Of a stretch of DNA of 28,787 bases, positions 13,303-21,610 are shown piece after piece; the stretch's first letter is position 1, and the number at the start of each line of letters is the position of its first letter. The notes beneath the pieces are model-generated. The model was not told where the DNA came from. It made no database searches and was given only the letters and a program-made list of their open reading frames with translations. Origin of the DNA: an uncultured Oscillospiraceae bacterium. Its GTDB lineage: Bacteria > Bacillota > Clostridia > Oscillospirales > Oscillospiraceae. Both the position numbers and the translations under genes were made by a program. The stretch spans positions 1 to 28,787 of the forward strand of contig CAJUEG010000032.1 in NCBI GenBank assembly GCA_910584835.1, given 5' to 3'.

Positions 13303-14313
13303 TTAGCGTACAGTAGATTGCCGAACCATCAGGTTTGATGTGGTAACGTAAGTCTGAATCTGAGTATTCGGGTGGCGGATCATATCCAGCAAAAACCGTC
13401 CCGCCTGACTGCCCATCCCCCGTACGTCGATGTCTACCACCGTCAACGGCGGTTCGATGATCTGGGCAAAGGGGTGGTCATCAAAGGTCATGACCGCAAT
13501 CTGCTTTGGGATTTCCAGCCCCCGCTCCCGGATGGCCGAAACGCATCCCAGGGCAATGTAGTTGTTGGCGCACACCACCGCGTCGGGCAGGGGCTTCCGG
13601 CTCAGGAGCTTATGGGTCATGCGCTGACCGTCCGCCCAAGTGGAGTCGCCTTGCCAGATGTACTGGTTATCCAGAGAAAGCCCGGCGCTCTCCAATCCCT
13701 GCCGAACCCCCTCCAGACGGTGGGCGGAGATGCGGTCATAATCCTGCCCACCCAGGAACGCGACCCGCCGATAGCCCTCGCCGGCCAGATGTGCCGCGGC
13801 AATGACGCCGGAATAAACATTGTTAATGTCGATCCAGCACACCTGGCTGTCAAAGTTGGGCAGGCCCAGCACAATATGGGGGAAGTGGGAGCGCACCAGC
13901 AGGGCGGCCAGCTGGTGGGTCATCACCGAGACATGGACGGCCAAGGCGTCCGCGCTGCGCCGGGAGATGAACTCCTCCGCCATCTCGCAGGCGGTGGAGG
14001 GCTCTGCGCCGCATAGGGTCAGCCGGTAGTTCCTGGCGCGCAGGGTTTCTTCCAGCCCGGCAACGATCTCAAACATATGCGGGTTGGAAAATGCGGCGTT
14101 TGGCCCCAGGTCTGCCAGCACAATAACGGATCGTGTGGCGCCCTTGGCAAAGCTCTGGGCGCTGGCGCTGGGATAATAGTTCAGTTCTTGGATCACCTGC
14201 CGCACCCGCCCTTGCGTTTCTTCGGAAATGCTGTAGTGCCCGTTGAGTACTTTGGACACCGTAGAAATGGAGACACCCGCGGCTTTGGCCACATCTTTAA
14301 TTGTCACTCCCAT
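13303..14313 (-). CDS. LacI-family regulator of the maltodextrin operon
   Basis: With ATG 14313, preceded by GAAAGGAGC, the protein has 336 residues, the usual LacI length. The helix-turn-helix and hinge helix are at residues 3-60: TIKDVAKAAGVSISTVSKVL, then NYYPSASAQSF. The periplasmic-binding-protein-like sugar domain covers 62-336 (VIVLADLG, AFLGGQDYDRISAHRLEG, DAVVCANNYIALG, MTFDDHPFA). It lies 41 bp downstream of the GH13 gene on the same strand, so it is probably the last gene of the operon and controls its own expression. The ligand is likely a maltodextrin, judged by context only. The upstream ten-codon extension has no ribosome binding site. Confidence 0.92.
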   Translation of the reverse strand: MGVTIKDVAKAAGVSISTVSKVLNGHYSISEETQGRVRQVIQELNYYPSASAQSFAKGATRSVIVLADLGPNAAFSNPHMFEIVAGLEETLRARNYRLTLCGAEPSTACEMAEEFISRRSADALAVHVSVMTHQLAALLVRSHFPHIVLGLPNFDSQVCWIDINNVYSGVIAAAHLAGEGYRRVAFLGGQDYDRISAHRLEGVRQGLESAGLSLDNQYIWQGDSTWADGQRMTHKLLSRKPLPDAVVCANNYIALGCVSAIRERGLEIPKQIAVMTFDDHPFAQIIEPPLTVVDIDVRGMGSQAGRFLLDMIRHPNTQIQTYVTTSNLMVRQSTVR

Positions 14314-14354
14314 GGCACGTGCTCCTTTCACTGAGTACCTCAATGATAGAGCAA

Positions 14355-16079
14355 TCAGCCATGTCCGTCAACTAAGATTGCAAAACCAAAGCCCGCAAGT
14401 TTGCTATTTTCCAGCCCCTCGGCCCAATAGGGCTGCCCGGAAAGGGCGGGCAGCGCCGCCGAGTCTGGGGAACAGTTGAGGGCCACCGTAACGGTCTCAT
14501 CGCCAAAACGCCGAGCAAAGGCCAGCAGCTTTGAGCCGGATTCGGCGCAGAGTACGCGGAAATCCCCCCGGCGCAGCGGCGCCAATTCATGGTGCATGGC
14601 AATGGCCCTCTGGAAGAATGCACGCAGAGTTCTGTTGCCCACCTTCCAGGGCATGGGGGCGCGGTACTCCGCCTCCAAAATGCCCTGTACCCCCAGCTCG
14701 TCGCCATAGAACACGGTGGGCATCCCCACGAAGGACATCAAAAACAGGATCGCCAGCCGGTAGGGCCGCACATCCCCGCCACACAGGGACAGAAAGCGGC
14801 TCACGTCGTGGCTGTCCAGCAGGTTGAGCTGGGCGGGGAGCAGCTGCACCCGGTAGCGCGTGAGCATATGGGTGAGCCGCCCGGAAAATTCCTCGGCGTC
14901 TATGGAGCGCTCCCCGAAGAAGCGGCGGCAGTGCTTGCGGAAGTCGTAGTTCATGGTGGAATCGAACATATCGCCGCCCAGCCAGTGGCCGGCGCTCTCC
15001 CACACCTCGCCGATCAGCAGGGCGTCCGGATTTTCGCCCTTAACTGCTGTCCGAAAGGTCCGCCAGAAGCCATCGTCCACCTCGCTGGCTACGTCAAGCC
15101 GCCATCCGTCGATGCCAAATTCCCGTACCCAGTAGGCCCCTACCCCAGCAAAATAGTCCCGCACCTGGGGATTGGCAGTGTCCAGCTTGGGCATCATCCG
15201 CTCATAGCCGAAGCAGGCGTAGGTGGGGTATGCCTCCGGGTCGTCCGGGCGGACTACGGGAAACTCCAGATGATAAAACCAGTCTTTGTATTTGGACTGC
15301 TCCTGGTTGCGCACCACGTCGTCAAAGGCGAAAAAGTGCCAGCCGCAGTGGTTGAACACCCCGTCGATGATCACCCGAATGCCCCGCCTGTGGAATTCGT
15401 CCACCATGGCCCGGAACGCCTCGTCACCCCCGAAGCAGGGGTCCACGTGGTAGTAGTCCAGCAGGTCGTACTTGTGGTACTCCCCCGCCGCAAAAATGGG
15501 GTTGAGGTAGACGCAGTTGACCCCCAGTTCCTGGAGATATCCGGCGCTCTCCGCCGCGCCCCACAGGGTGCCGCCCAGCTTGCCCTGGGCGGGTACGCCG
15601 TTGTAGAACTGCCGGGAGGGCTTGAGCGAGATGCCCTCCCGTTCGGAGGCAAAGCTGTCCGGGAAGATGTTGTACACCACCGCGTCGTGAACCCAGTCCG
15701 GCACCCGGGCGATATCCGCCCGGTGGTTGAAGGGCAGCTTGAAGTATTCGGAGCGGTCGTCCACCAGGTGGTCGGTGAACACATCGCCGTAGTAGAGGAA
15801 CGTTCGCTCCCCGTCGTCCAGCTCGAAGTAGTAGAACAGACGCTGATAAGGGCTGTCCAGGATGAGCTGATAGTAGTCGTGGTACTGGTCGCTGAGGACA
15901 AGCTCCATGGAGGCGGGGGTGAACAGGATGGGCGTTACCCGGCAGGCGGTGTCCCCGTAGTAGAGAGTACAGCGCTTCAAATCCCCTTTGGCGCAGCGCA
16001 GGCGGAACACGATATGGCGTTCGTCCAGGCCGTGGGCGTACTCCGACATGGGAATATGCAGAACGGCGTCCAATTTCAT
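14355..16079 (-). CDS. GH13 neopullulanase/cyclomaltodextrinase-like alpha-glucosidase
   Basis: With ATG 16079, overlapping the permease stop by ATGA, the protein has 574 residues. Residues 1-120 form a CBM34-like N-terminal domain and 130-500 the (beta/alpha)8 barrel. GH13 motifs: DGVFNH at 239-244, MPKLDT at 296-301, GWRLDVA with nucleophile D329, GEVWE with acid/base E358, and SHDV with D425. MPKLDT together with the CBM34-like domain points to subfamily GH13_20, which hydrolyses cyclodextrins, pullulan and maltodextrins. There is no signal peptide, so it acts in the cytoplasm on imported oligosaccharides. Its place directly after the permeases supports this. All catalytic residues are present. 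A longer upstream reading frame lies within the permease gene and is not coding. Confidence 0.94.
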   Translation of the reverse strand: MKLDAVLHIPMSEYAHGLDERHIVFRLRCAKGDLKRCTLYYGDTACRVTPILFTPASMELVLSDQYHDYYQLILDSPYQRLFYYFELDDGERTFLYYGDVFTDHLVDDRSEYFKLPFNHRADIARVPDWVHDAVVYNIFPDSFASEREGISLKPSRQFYNGVPAQGKLGGTLWGAAESAGYLQELGVNCVYLNPIFAAGEYHKYDLLDYYHVDPCFGGDEAFRAMVDEFHRRGIRVIIDGVFNHCGWHFFAFDDVVRNQEQSKYKDWFYHLEFPVVRPDDPEAYPTYACFGYERMMPKLDTANPQVRDYFAGVGAYWVREFGIDGWRLDVASEVDDGFWRTFRTAVKGENPDALLIGEVWESAGHWLGGDMFDSTMNYDFRKHCRRFFGERSIDAEEFSGRLTHMLTRYRVQLLPAQLNLLDSHDVSRFLSLCGGDVRPYRLAILFLMSFVGMPTVFYGDELGVQGILEAEYRAPMPWKVGNRTLRAFFQRAIAMHHELAPLRRGDFRVLCAESGSKLLAFARRFGDETVTVALNCSPDSAALPALSGQPYWAEGLENSKLAGFGFAILVDGHG

Positions 16080-16921
16080 CCCTTCACACCTCCCGCGGTT
16101 AGGCCGGAGGTCATGTGCTTCTGGCACAGGAAGAAGATCACCAGCACCGGCAGCGACACCGTGATGGACGCGGCGGCAAACACCGGCCAGCTCCCGCTCA
16201 TCTCGGTGGCCTGTAGGGCGTACAGCCCCGCCGCCAGGGTGTAGTTCTGCTCCCCGGTGAGGAGGGTGGTGGCGTAAATGTACTCGTTCCACACGTAGAT
16301 CAGCACCATGAGCGCCGTTACCACGATACTGGGCTTGGCCAAGGGCAGGACAATCCGGGTCACCACCTGGAGGTTCCCCGCCCCGTCGATGCGGGCGGCC
16401 TCCTCGATTTCGGTGGGAATGGTGTCGAAGTAACCCTTAGTATTCCACAGGCTGAACACCGCCATGGTGCCGGTGTACACCAAAATCAGCCCGATGCGGT
16501 GGTTCACCAGCCCAAAGGTGCGCAGCAGGCGGTAGATGGCGAACATGGACAGGATAGCGGGGAAGGAGTTGAGCAGCACCAAGCACTTGAGGATGGCCCG
16601 CCGCCCGGGGAACCGCCGCCGGGAGAAGCAATAGGCGGCGGGAATAGCCACCGACAGGGACAGCGCCACGGTGGACGCCGCCAGCAGCACGGTGTTGCCG
16701 AACCACGCGGCGATGTCCTCGCCCAAAAACACCTGCCGGTAGTTGTCCAGGGTAAACTGCTTTGGGATAAAGGAAAAATCGGAGCTGAGCAGGCTGTTCT
16801 GTCCGTTAAACGATACGCTGAGGGCGTAGAGGATGGGGATGAGCGTCACGAAGCAGAGCAAAATGAAGAACACGTTCAGCGCGGCCAGCCCCACGCGCTC
16901 CTTGATTTTCTTTTGGTTCAC
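16076..16921 (-). CDS. malG: Sugar ABC transporter permease, MalG type
   Basis: The protein has 281 residues with six expected membrane helices. The ABC-binding EAA loop reads EIEEAARIDGAGNLQVVTRI followed by VLPLAKPS, at about residues 185-215. It forms the MalFG channel that passes maltodextrins through the cytoplasmic membrane. It overlaps the MalF gene by 4 bp (ATGA) upstream and the GH13 gene by 4 bp downstream, so all three are translationally coupled. No ATPase gene is in the window; in Firmicutes such transporters often use a shared MsmK/MalK-type ATPase encoded elsewhere. Maltodextrin specificity is inferred from the neighbouring GH13 and CBM26 proteins. Confidence 0.92.
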   Translation of the reverse strand: MNQKKIKERVGLAALNVFFILLCFVTLIPILYALSVSFNGQNSLLSSDFSFIPKQFTLDNYRQVFLGEDIAAWFGNTVLLAASTVALSLSVAIPAAYCFSRRRFPGRRAILKCLVLLNSFPAILSMFAIYRLLRTFGLVNHRIGLILVYTGTMAVFSLWNTKGYFDTIPTEIEEAARIDGAGNLQVVTRIVLPLAKPSIVVTALMVLIYVWNEYIYATTLLTGEQNYTLAAGLYALQATEMSGSWPVFAAASITVSLPVLVIFFLCQKHMTSGLTAGGVKG

Positions 16922-17844
16922 AGATCCCCCTCCTCTCGTAGCTGGAACTTGGCGGAGAACACGATAAGCAGGATGAAGATGATGATGGAGATGGCTGAGC
17001 TGTAACCGTAGTTGTTGGTGATGAAGGCGTTTTCGTAGGCGTAGGTGAGGATAGTGTGAAAGCCGGAGCCGGTTTTGGCCCCGGTCTGCTGGGTGAGCAG
17101 GTACACCACATCAAACTGCTTGAAGGTGGTGAACACGGTGATGATGACCGCCGGGGCGATAATGGGCTTGATAGCGGGCACGGTAATATACCGGGTGCGC
17201 TGGAGCCAATTGGCCCCGTCCAGCAGAGCGCTCTCCTCATAGCTGCGGTCGATGCTCTGCATGGCCCCGTCCATAATCATAATCATGAAGGGCAGCGCCA
17301 GCCACAGGTTCACCACCGTGCAGCAAATGAAGGCCGACAGGTCGGAGGACAGCCACCGGGCGGTTTCCATCCCCAGCTTCTCCATCCACTGATTGAGAAG
17401 GCCGAACTGGGTGTTGAACATTCCGGTTTTCCACAGCAGGATGGACACGTATCCGGGCATGGCCCAGGGGAACATGAGCAGGGTCTTGTACAGCTTGCGA
17501 AGCCGCAGTTTCTGGATGTTCAGCAGGGAGGCCAGCACAAAGGCGATGACCAGCTGTAGAACCATATTCACCACTGTCCACACAATGGTAGCCAGCAGGG
17601 CGGAGAGGAACCCGGAATCGAACACGAACAGTGCCCGCAGATAGTTGTCCAGCCCCACGATAGTGAAGTCGAACCAGTGGTATACGTTCATATTGGTCAG
17701 GGAGATGTACCCCGTGTAGAGGATGGGGAACACCACCATCAGCGCGATGAGCAGCAGGGACGGCGCAGACCAAGCGTAGGAGTAAAAGATACCCTTCCTG
17801 CGCTTTTTCTCCGCCCCGGTTTTTTCCTGTTTTTTCATAGACAC
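16918..17844 (-). CDS. malF: Sugar ABC transporter permease, MalF type
   Basis: The protein has 308 residues. A basic N-terminus (KKQEKTGAEKKRRKG) precedes the first membrane helix, and six helices are expected. The EAA loop is YEESALLDGANWLQRTRYIT followed by VPAIKP, near residues 210-240. It is the partner of the MalG-type permease, with which its stop overlaps (ATGA). It begins 3 bp after the stop of the solute-binding protein gene. The short form without the large periplasmic loop of enterobacterial MalF is normal for Firmicutes. Confidence 0.92.
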   Translation of the reverse strand: MSMKKQEKTGAEKKRRKGIFYSYAWSAPSLLLIALMVVFPILYTGYISLTNMNVYHWFDFTIVGLDNYLRALFVFDSGFLSALLATIVWTVVNMVLQLVIAFVLASLLNIQKLRLRKLYKTLLMFPWAMPGYVSILLWKTGMFNTQFGLLNQWMEKLGMETARWLSSDLSAFICCTVVNLWLALPFMIMIMDGAMQSIDRSYEESALLDGANWLQRTRYITVPAIKPIIAPAVIITVFTTFKQFDVVYLLTQQTGAKTGSGFHTILTYAYENAFITNNYGYSSAISIIIFILLIVFSAKFQLREEGDL

Positions 17845-17847
17845 ACC

Positions 17848-19056
17848 TTATTTCATGGCGGCGATGAGCTCGTTGGCCTTGGACAGCGCCGCGTCAAAGC
17901 TCTCGTCAATGCCCTTGCCGGACAGGTTCACATCGGTGAGCAGATTGCCCACCACCGTCCACATCACGTCCATCTCCGGGATGTTGGGCATAGGGACGGC
18001 GATTTCCGCGGTGGTTCGCATGGATTGCACCAGCTCATCATTGGCTACGGCGGGGTCGTCATAGCACTTGGCGTTGGCCGGAGCGCAGCCGCTGGCCAGG
18101 GCCAGGGAGGTGCCAATGGACGGGTCGGTGAGGGCGGCCAGCAGCGTCTTGACCGCCTCCTTTTTCCCTTCGGCGGCAAATTTCAGCACATGGATGCCCT
18201 GGACGCCGGAATAGGGGGCCAGGGGTTTGCCAGTGGTGTCCACCGTGGGCATGGGCGCGATGCCCAAGTCAATGCCCGCGTCCCGGGCGGAGGGCACCAT
18301 CCAAGGCCCGCCGATGGTGGCGTCCGCCTTGCCCTCCAGGAACAGGGTGTTCACCGTGCTGTACTCCGTTTCCCCCGGCATGAGGGACACGAATTGCAGG
18401 TGATAGGTCAGCGCGTCCCGCACGGCCTGTCCGTCCGGGAAAGGTGTGCCGCTCTCGTTGATGATGGAGCCGCCGAAGCCGTGGATCCAGGCGGCGCTGT
18501 AGTAGGCGGTGCTATGCTGCTCCACAAAGCCGTACCGGCCCCGGCCGGTGTTGCGCCTCATGTAATCCAGCAGTTCGCCGGTGGTGGTGGGCACTTCGTT
18601 GTCCTGCATATAGCGGCGGTTGTACATGAACAGCAGGGTTTCAAAGTAGAGCGGGAGCTGATAGAGCGTGTCCTTGTAGGTGGCGGCAGACAGGGTCATG
18701 GGCAGGCAGTCCGCCAGGGCGTCCTCTGCCAGCAGCTCTGTCACGGGGGCCAGTATGCCCATCTCGGCAAACACCCCGATCTTGTCATGGGCGAAGATGA
18801 ACAGGTCGGGGGCGGCGGTGGGGTCATTGCCCACCAGCTTGAGAGAATCGGTGAGGCTGGTCTTTTTCTCAAAGACAATCTCCAAATCGGGGACGGCCTG
18901 GGCCAGATAGGCGGACAGGGCTTCCACCACGGCGTCCTCCTTGTCATGCCAGATCACCAGCCTGTTTGCGTCCGCGCCGGACGGCTTCGGCCCGCCGCAG
19001 GCGGCCAGTCCCAGTAGCATGGTCAAAGCCAGCAGCAGTGCGGTCAATCGTTTCAT
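17848..19056 (-). CDS. malE: Maltodextrin-binding lipoprotein of the ABC transporter
   Basis: The protein has 402 residues. A lipoprotein signal (MKRLTALLLALTMLLGLAAC) has its lipobox cysteine at C20, so it is anchored to the outside of the membrane. The rest is a family 1 extracellular solute-binding fold with RLVIWHDKEDAVVEALSAYL at the start, DLFIFAHDKIGVFAEMG, QLPLYFETLLFMYNRRY and ATIGGPWMV. It catches oligosaccharides and hands them to MalFG. It lies between the starch-binding surface protein upstream and the permeases downstream. A stable hairpin before it may separate its expression from the first gene. Binding of maltodextrin rather than another glycan is inferred from context. Confidence 0.92.
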   Translation of the reverse strand: MKRLTALLLALTMLLGLAACGGPKPSGADANRLVIWHDKEDAVVEALSAYLAQAVPDLEIVFEKKTSLTDSLKLVGNDPTAAPDLFIFAHDKIGVFAEMGILAPVTELLAEDALADCLPMTLSAATYKDTLYQLPLYFETLLFMYNRRYMQDNEVPTTTGELLDYMRRNTGRGRYGFVEQHSTAYYSAAWIHGFGGSIINESGTPFPDGQAVRDALTYHLQFVSLMPGETEYSTVNTLFLEGKADATIGGPWMVPSARDAGIDLGIAPMPTVDTTGKPLAPYSGVQGIHVLKFAAEGKKEAVKTLLAALTDPSIGTSLALASGCAPANAKCYDDPAVANDELVQSMRTTAEIAVPMPNIPEMDVMWTVVGNLLTDVNLSGKGIDESFDAALSKANELIAAMK

Positions 19057-19081
19057 GGCGATACCTCCTCGCTGAAATGGC

Positions 19082-19118
19082 GTTCTGCGGGTACGCGTCC
19101 GCCGCGCACCCGCAGAAC
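19082..19118 (-). other. Intercistronic stem-loop before the solute-binding protein gene
   Basis: GTTCTGCGGGT at 19082-19092 pairs perfectly with ACCCGCAGAAC at 19108-19118. No T run follows on the coding strand. Such hairpins often stabilise or process sugar-operon mRNA. Confidence 0.55.
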
Positions 19119-19125
19119 AGCGGAA

Positions 19126-20301
19126 TTATTTCTTCTTTTTCTTTGACACGGCCAGGGCCGCGCCGCCACCCACGACTACCACGGCGGCGGCCACGCCGCC
19201 CACAATCAGGCCGGTGTTATTGCTCCCGGCGGCTTCCGGTTCAGCGGAGGGGGCAGGTTCGTCGGACAGGGCGGGCTCTGTCTCCGCCGGGGCGGGCTGG
19301 GACGGCTCGCCTGCGGGCTCCTCGTAAGACACCGTGGCGTCCTCGGGGCTGTTCACCACCACCCAGATATCCTTCCCCGGCTCCACCGACAGGTCGGTGG
19401 TCTGCACCGAACCCTCATTGGCGTTGATGATGACGGAGTTGATCCAACCGGGAACCTGGATAGTGTACCAATCCCCGTCCTGCGTCAGCGCCTCACCTGG
19501 CCAAGAGGCAAATGCGTTTGTGCCGTCCGGTGCGGACCAGGCCCACAGACAGGAGCCATCCCAGTCAGCGGGCACCTGGGCGCGGACGGTGATGTCCTCA
19601 GCGGTCTTATTGGGGTCCTCGTAGACCAAATCGTAGGTCAGGTCCTCGTATACCGTAATCCACAGCTCCCTGCCCTCCACGGACACATCCTCGGTCTGAA
19701 CTTCACCATCATTGCCGTTGACAATGATGGAGTTGATCCACACAGGGGCCTTGCCGGTAAACCATCCATCCTCACCTTCTTTCAAAGCCAGGCCGGGCCA
19801 CGCGTCAAAGGCGTTTGTACCGTCCGGCGCAGACCAAGCCCACAGGTTGGCAGTTTTCCAATCCAGCGGGACATAGGCGTGAACCACGAACTTTTCTACG
19901 TATTCCGGGATTTCAATTCGGGCCTGGGATTCATAGGAAACCTCCGCCACGGCATCCTCACCGATGGTGAGCCATACCTCTTTGCCGGCATCCACCACGA
20001 TCCCTTCCGTCTGCACAGGAGTCTCGGAGCCGTTGTTGGCGTTGACAATCACGTTCTGCACAAAGCTGGGGACATAGGTGTAGTACCAGCCGCCTTCCAG
20101 CGCCTCCAGCTCTTCGCCGGGCCATGCGGAGAAGGCGTTGGTGCCGTCGTCCGCCCAGGCCCACAGGCAGGGCGCCTCCCAACCCTCAGGCGCTTTTACC
20201 ACCACGGGCACCATCTCGTCCGCCCCGGCAGCGAAGGCGGCGGACGGCAGGCAGAGTAGGCATAGTATGGCGGAGAGCAAAATTGCAAGCTTCTTTTTCA
20301 T
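19126..20301 (-). CDS. Cell-surface starch-binding protein with three CBM26-like modules
   Basis: The protein has 391 residues. A signal peptide covers 1-24 (LPSAAFA). Three repeated modules follow at about 30-125, 136-228 and 236-327. Each has LWAW, DGTNAF, AWPG or SWPG, an aromatic GWYY/DGWF/DWYT strand, a VNANNG-like turn and a closing VWLTI-like strand; this is the pattern of starch-binding module 26. The aromatic residues are those that stack on alpha-glucans. A Pro/Glu/Ala linker spans 328-358, a membrane helix 363-385, and KKKKK ends the chain. It has no enzyme domain and should hold starch or maltodextrin at the surface for the transporter. AGGAGGG precedes the ATG, and a good promoter lies 34-62 bp upstream. 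Confidence 0.9.
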   Translation of the reverse strand: MKKKLAILLSAILCLLCLPSAAFAAGADEMVPVVVKAPEGWEAPCLWAWADDGTNAFSAWPGEELEALEGGWYYTYVPSFVQNVIVNANNGSETPVQTEGIVVDAGKEVWLTIGEDAVAEVSYESQARIEIPEYVEKFVVHAYVPLDWKTANLWAWSAPDGTNAFDAWPGLALKEGEDGWFTGKAPVWINSIIVNGNDGEVQTEDVSVEGRELWITVYEDLTYDLVYEDPNKTAEDITVRAQVPADWDGSCLWAWSAPDGTNAFASWPGEALTQDGDWYTIQVPGWINSVIINANEGSVQTTDLSVEPGKDIWVVVNSPEDATVSYEEPAGEPSQPAPAETEPALSDEPAPSAEPEAAGSNNTGLIVGGVAAAVVVVGGGAALAVSKKKKK

Positions 20302-20334
20302 GGTTTTCCCTCCTAATTTTTGGTTGATGCCTAC

Positions 20335-20363
20335 ACTATACCGTTAAAGATGGACTGCGTCAA
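20335..20363 (-). promoter_or_regulatory. Promoter of the starch/maltodextrin operon
   Basis: On the minus strand TTGACG (20363-20358), a 17-bp spacer and TATAGT (20340-20335). Just upstream the near-palindrome GGAAAGTATTTTCC at 20374-20387 could be an operator, but it lacks the central CG typical of LacI sites, so this is weak. Bases 20388-20479 show nothing else. Confidence 0.8.
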
Positions 20364-20479
20364 CAGAAAGTAGGGAAAGTATTTTCCTGACATAGTTTTA
20401 TAGATTATACATATATTTCTCGAATAAACTGTGCATATTGCCCAATGTATTTCCCTGAATATTCCAAAAATTAAATTGA

Positions 20480-20608
20480 ATTCCTTGCACACCACTTAAC
20501 CGGAGCGAAAATGCTTTCTCATTTAAAAGCTTTACCAACCATATGGCTGAAAAGCCTCCCCCGGGATTTGGGAAGAAAATGTATCACAAGACGCATAACA
20601 ACAAGTAA
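20480..20608 (+). pseudogene. Short gene-tail repeat ending KTHNNK, copy 2
   Basis: A 42-codon open frame without a clear start codon ends in GKKMYHKTHNNK and TAA. Its last 19 codons align with 8300-8356. It begins directly after a TGA, so it looks like the tail of a lost gene. In unit 2 it lies about 30 bp before the conserved module; in unit 1 the MATE/MerR genes lie between the two. Confidence 0.4.
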
Positions 20609-20911
20609 ATGGCTTTCTTGGCAAATGAAAATTTCCAGAAAAGTTCAATCTGGCAAAAACGAATTGGGAAAATTCTGCTACGCTGTAATCATAGAAACTC
20701 CGCTGTTACACACCGGGAATGCCCAAAAGGTTCAGAAAATCTGAAACCAGGCGGCGGATTTTGCCGGACCATTCTCTGCCAATGACCACCTGTCCGCACC
20801 GGGGAACTACAGGTCAAAACCGCGAAGCCCCCGTGTCTGCCCCTGTGAAGGCTTTTGTGCCCCTTCTCCGAGCCGAGTGACATCCGTACACCTTGAAGGA
20901 GGTGAAACGCA

Positions 20912-21376
20912 GTGTTGGGGCGTTTGTGCGCCGTTGCCGCGGGGGCAATTTTTCCTCCCGAAATACCGAGGGCAGTGCAGAGGGAATCACAGGGAGGCTG
21001 GGCAAATTCACCCAGCCTCCCAATGAGTTTTCAGCCCTGCGCCAACCTCAGTTTGGGAACTGGGTGTTCAGAAAAAGCCAAGGGCAAGGGCAGCCTAGAG
21101 GGCAGATTTAAGGGCGAAGGACAAAAGCAGGATAAAAGCCGGGCGTCACAAGTGACACCCGGCAGATTACAGCGGCCCGCAGTGCGGGCCGCTTTTAGGG
21201 CTTTTGCCAGCGGAAGCAGAGATTTTGGGAACTCTTTGAAAGATTTGGCGGGTGTCCGCTTTTGGGGTCATTTCAAAGGGGAAAATCACGAGTTGGCGTC
21301 GGCTTTCCCCAAACCCTTACTGTCCCAGCGGTTTGAGGCGGGGTCTATTATAGTTCCAGGGCGCTTTTGGGCGTAG
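20912..21376 (+). CDS. Hypothetical protein of the pre-integrase module, 154 residues
   Basis: GTG 20912 follows a perfect AAGGAGGTG (20896-20904) at a spacing of 7. The product is basic and shows no known domain. Compared with the copy in unit 1, the stretch from FKGEGQKQDKSRASQVTPG to QRPAVRAAFRAF changes almost only at third codon positions (GGA/GGC, GGG/GGA, AGG/AGA, TTC/TTT), and LAGVRFW with flanking codons shows the same. This speaks for a real protein. Against it, two strong hairpins lie inside the frame, so structure alone could preserve it. The unit 1 copy has a stop at codon 6. Its place before the integrase suggests a role in control or transfer, which is a guess. Confidence 0.4.
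   Translation: MLGRLCAVAAGAIFPPEIPRAVQRESQGGWANSPSLPMSFQPCANLSLGTGCSEKAKGKGSLEGRFKGEGQKQDKSRASQVTPGRLQRPAVRAAFRAFASGSRDFGNSLKDLAGVRFWGHFKGENHELASAFPKPLLSQRFEAGSIIVPGRFWA
20992..21021 (+). other. Stem-loop, module copy 2
   Basis: GGGAGGCTGGG at 20992-21002 pairs perfectly with CCCAGCCTCCC at 21011-21021. One extra pair compared with copy 1 comes from paired changes on both sides. Confidence 0.5.
21138..21193 (+). other. Double stem-loop, module copy 2 (possible oriT or terminator)
   Basis: GCCGGG-C-GTCAC-AA-GTGAC-A-CCCGGC at 21138-21163 and AGCGGCCCGC-AGT-GCGGGCCGCT at 21171-21193. Both stems are unchanged from unit 1. TTTT follows the second stem, which therefore resembles a terminator. Confidence 0.5.
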
Positions 21377-21610
21377 AAATCGGCATCATGAGGAAGGTCG
21401 CCCCACAATCAAAATTTGAACCGCTGAAAACAAAGAAAAGATTCTCCCAGGCGCTGATGTGCCAGTGCGCGAATTGCACCACTGTCTCCAAAGAAAAGGT
21501 GTTCCAGCCCAAGGGAAAAATATGTGTCTGAACTGATAACTCTCGCCGTTTGCGGTGGCTATTCCCGCCGAGGTGTGGTATGGTGTGCCGTTGCGAAGGA
21601 GGGACACACC

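Larger units (their letters stand above)
20636..21610 (+). repeat. Conserved pre-integrase module, copy 2
   Basis: It aligns with 10690-11755 of unit 1 along most of its length and holds the same three hairpins. The best-conserved part is about 21105-21205. It contains the open frame at 20912-21376. Bases 20636-20911 show no convincing gene, although they are homologous in both units. Confidence 0.7.

Noticed and set aside
14080..16292. Upstream extensions of the GH13 and LacI genes
   Set aside because: They run into the permease gene or lack ribosome binding sites; the ATGs at 16079 and 14313 fit family starts and spacing.
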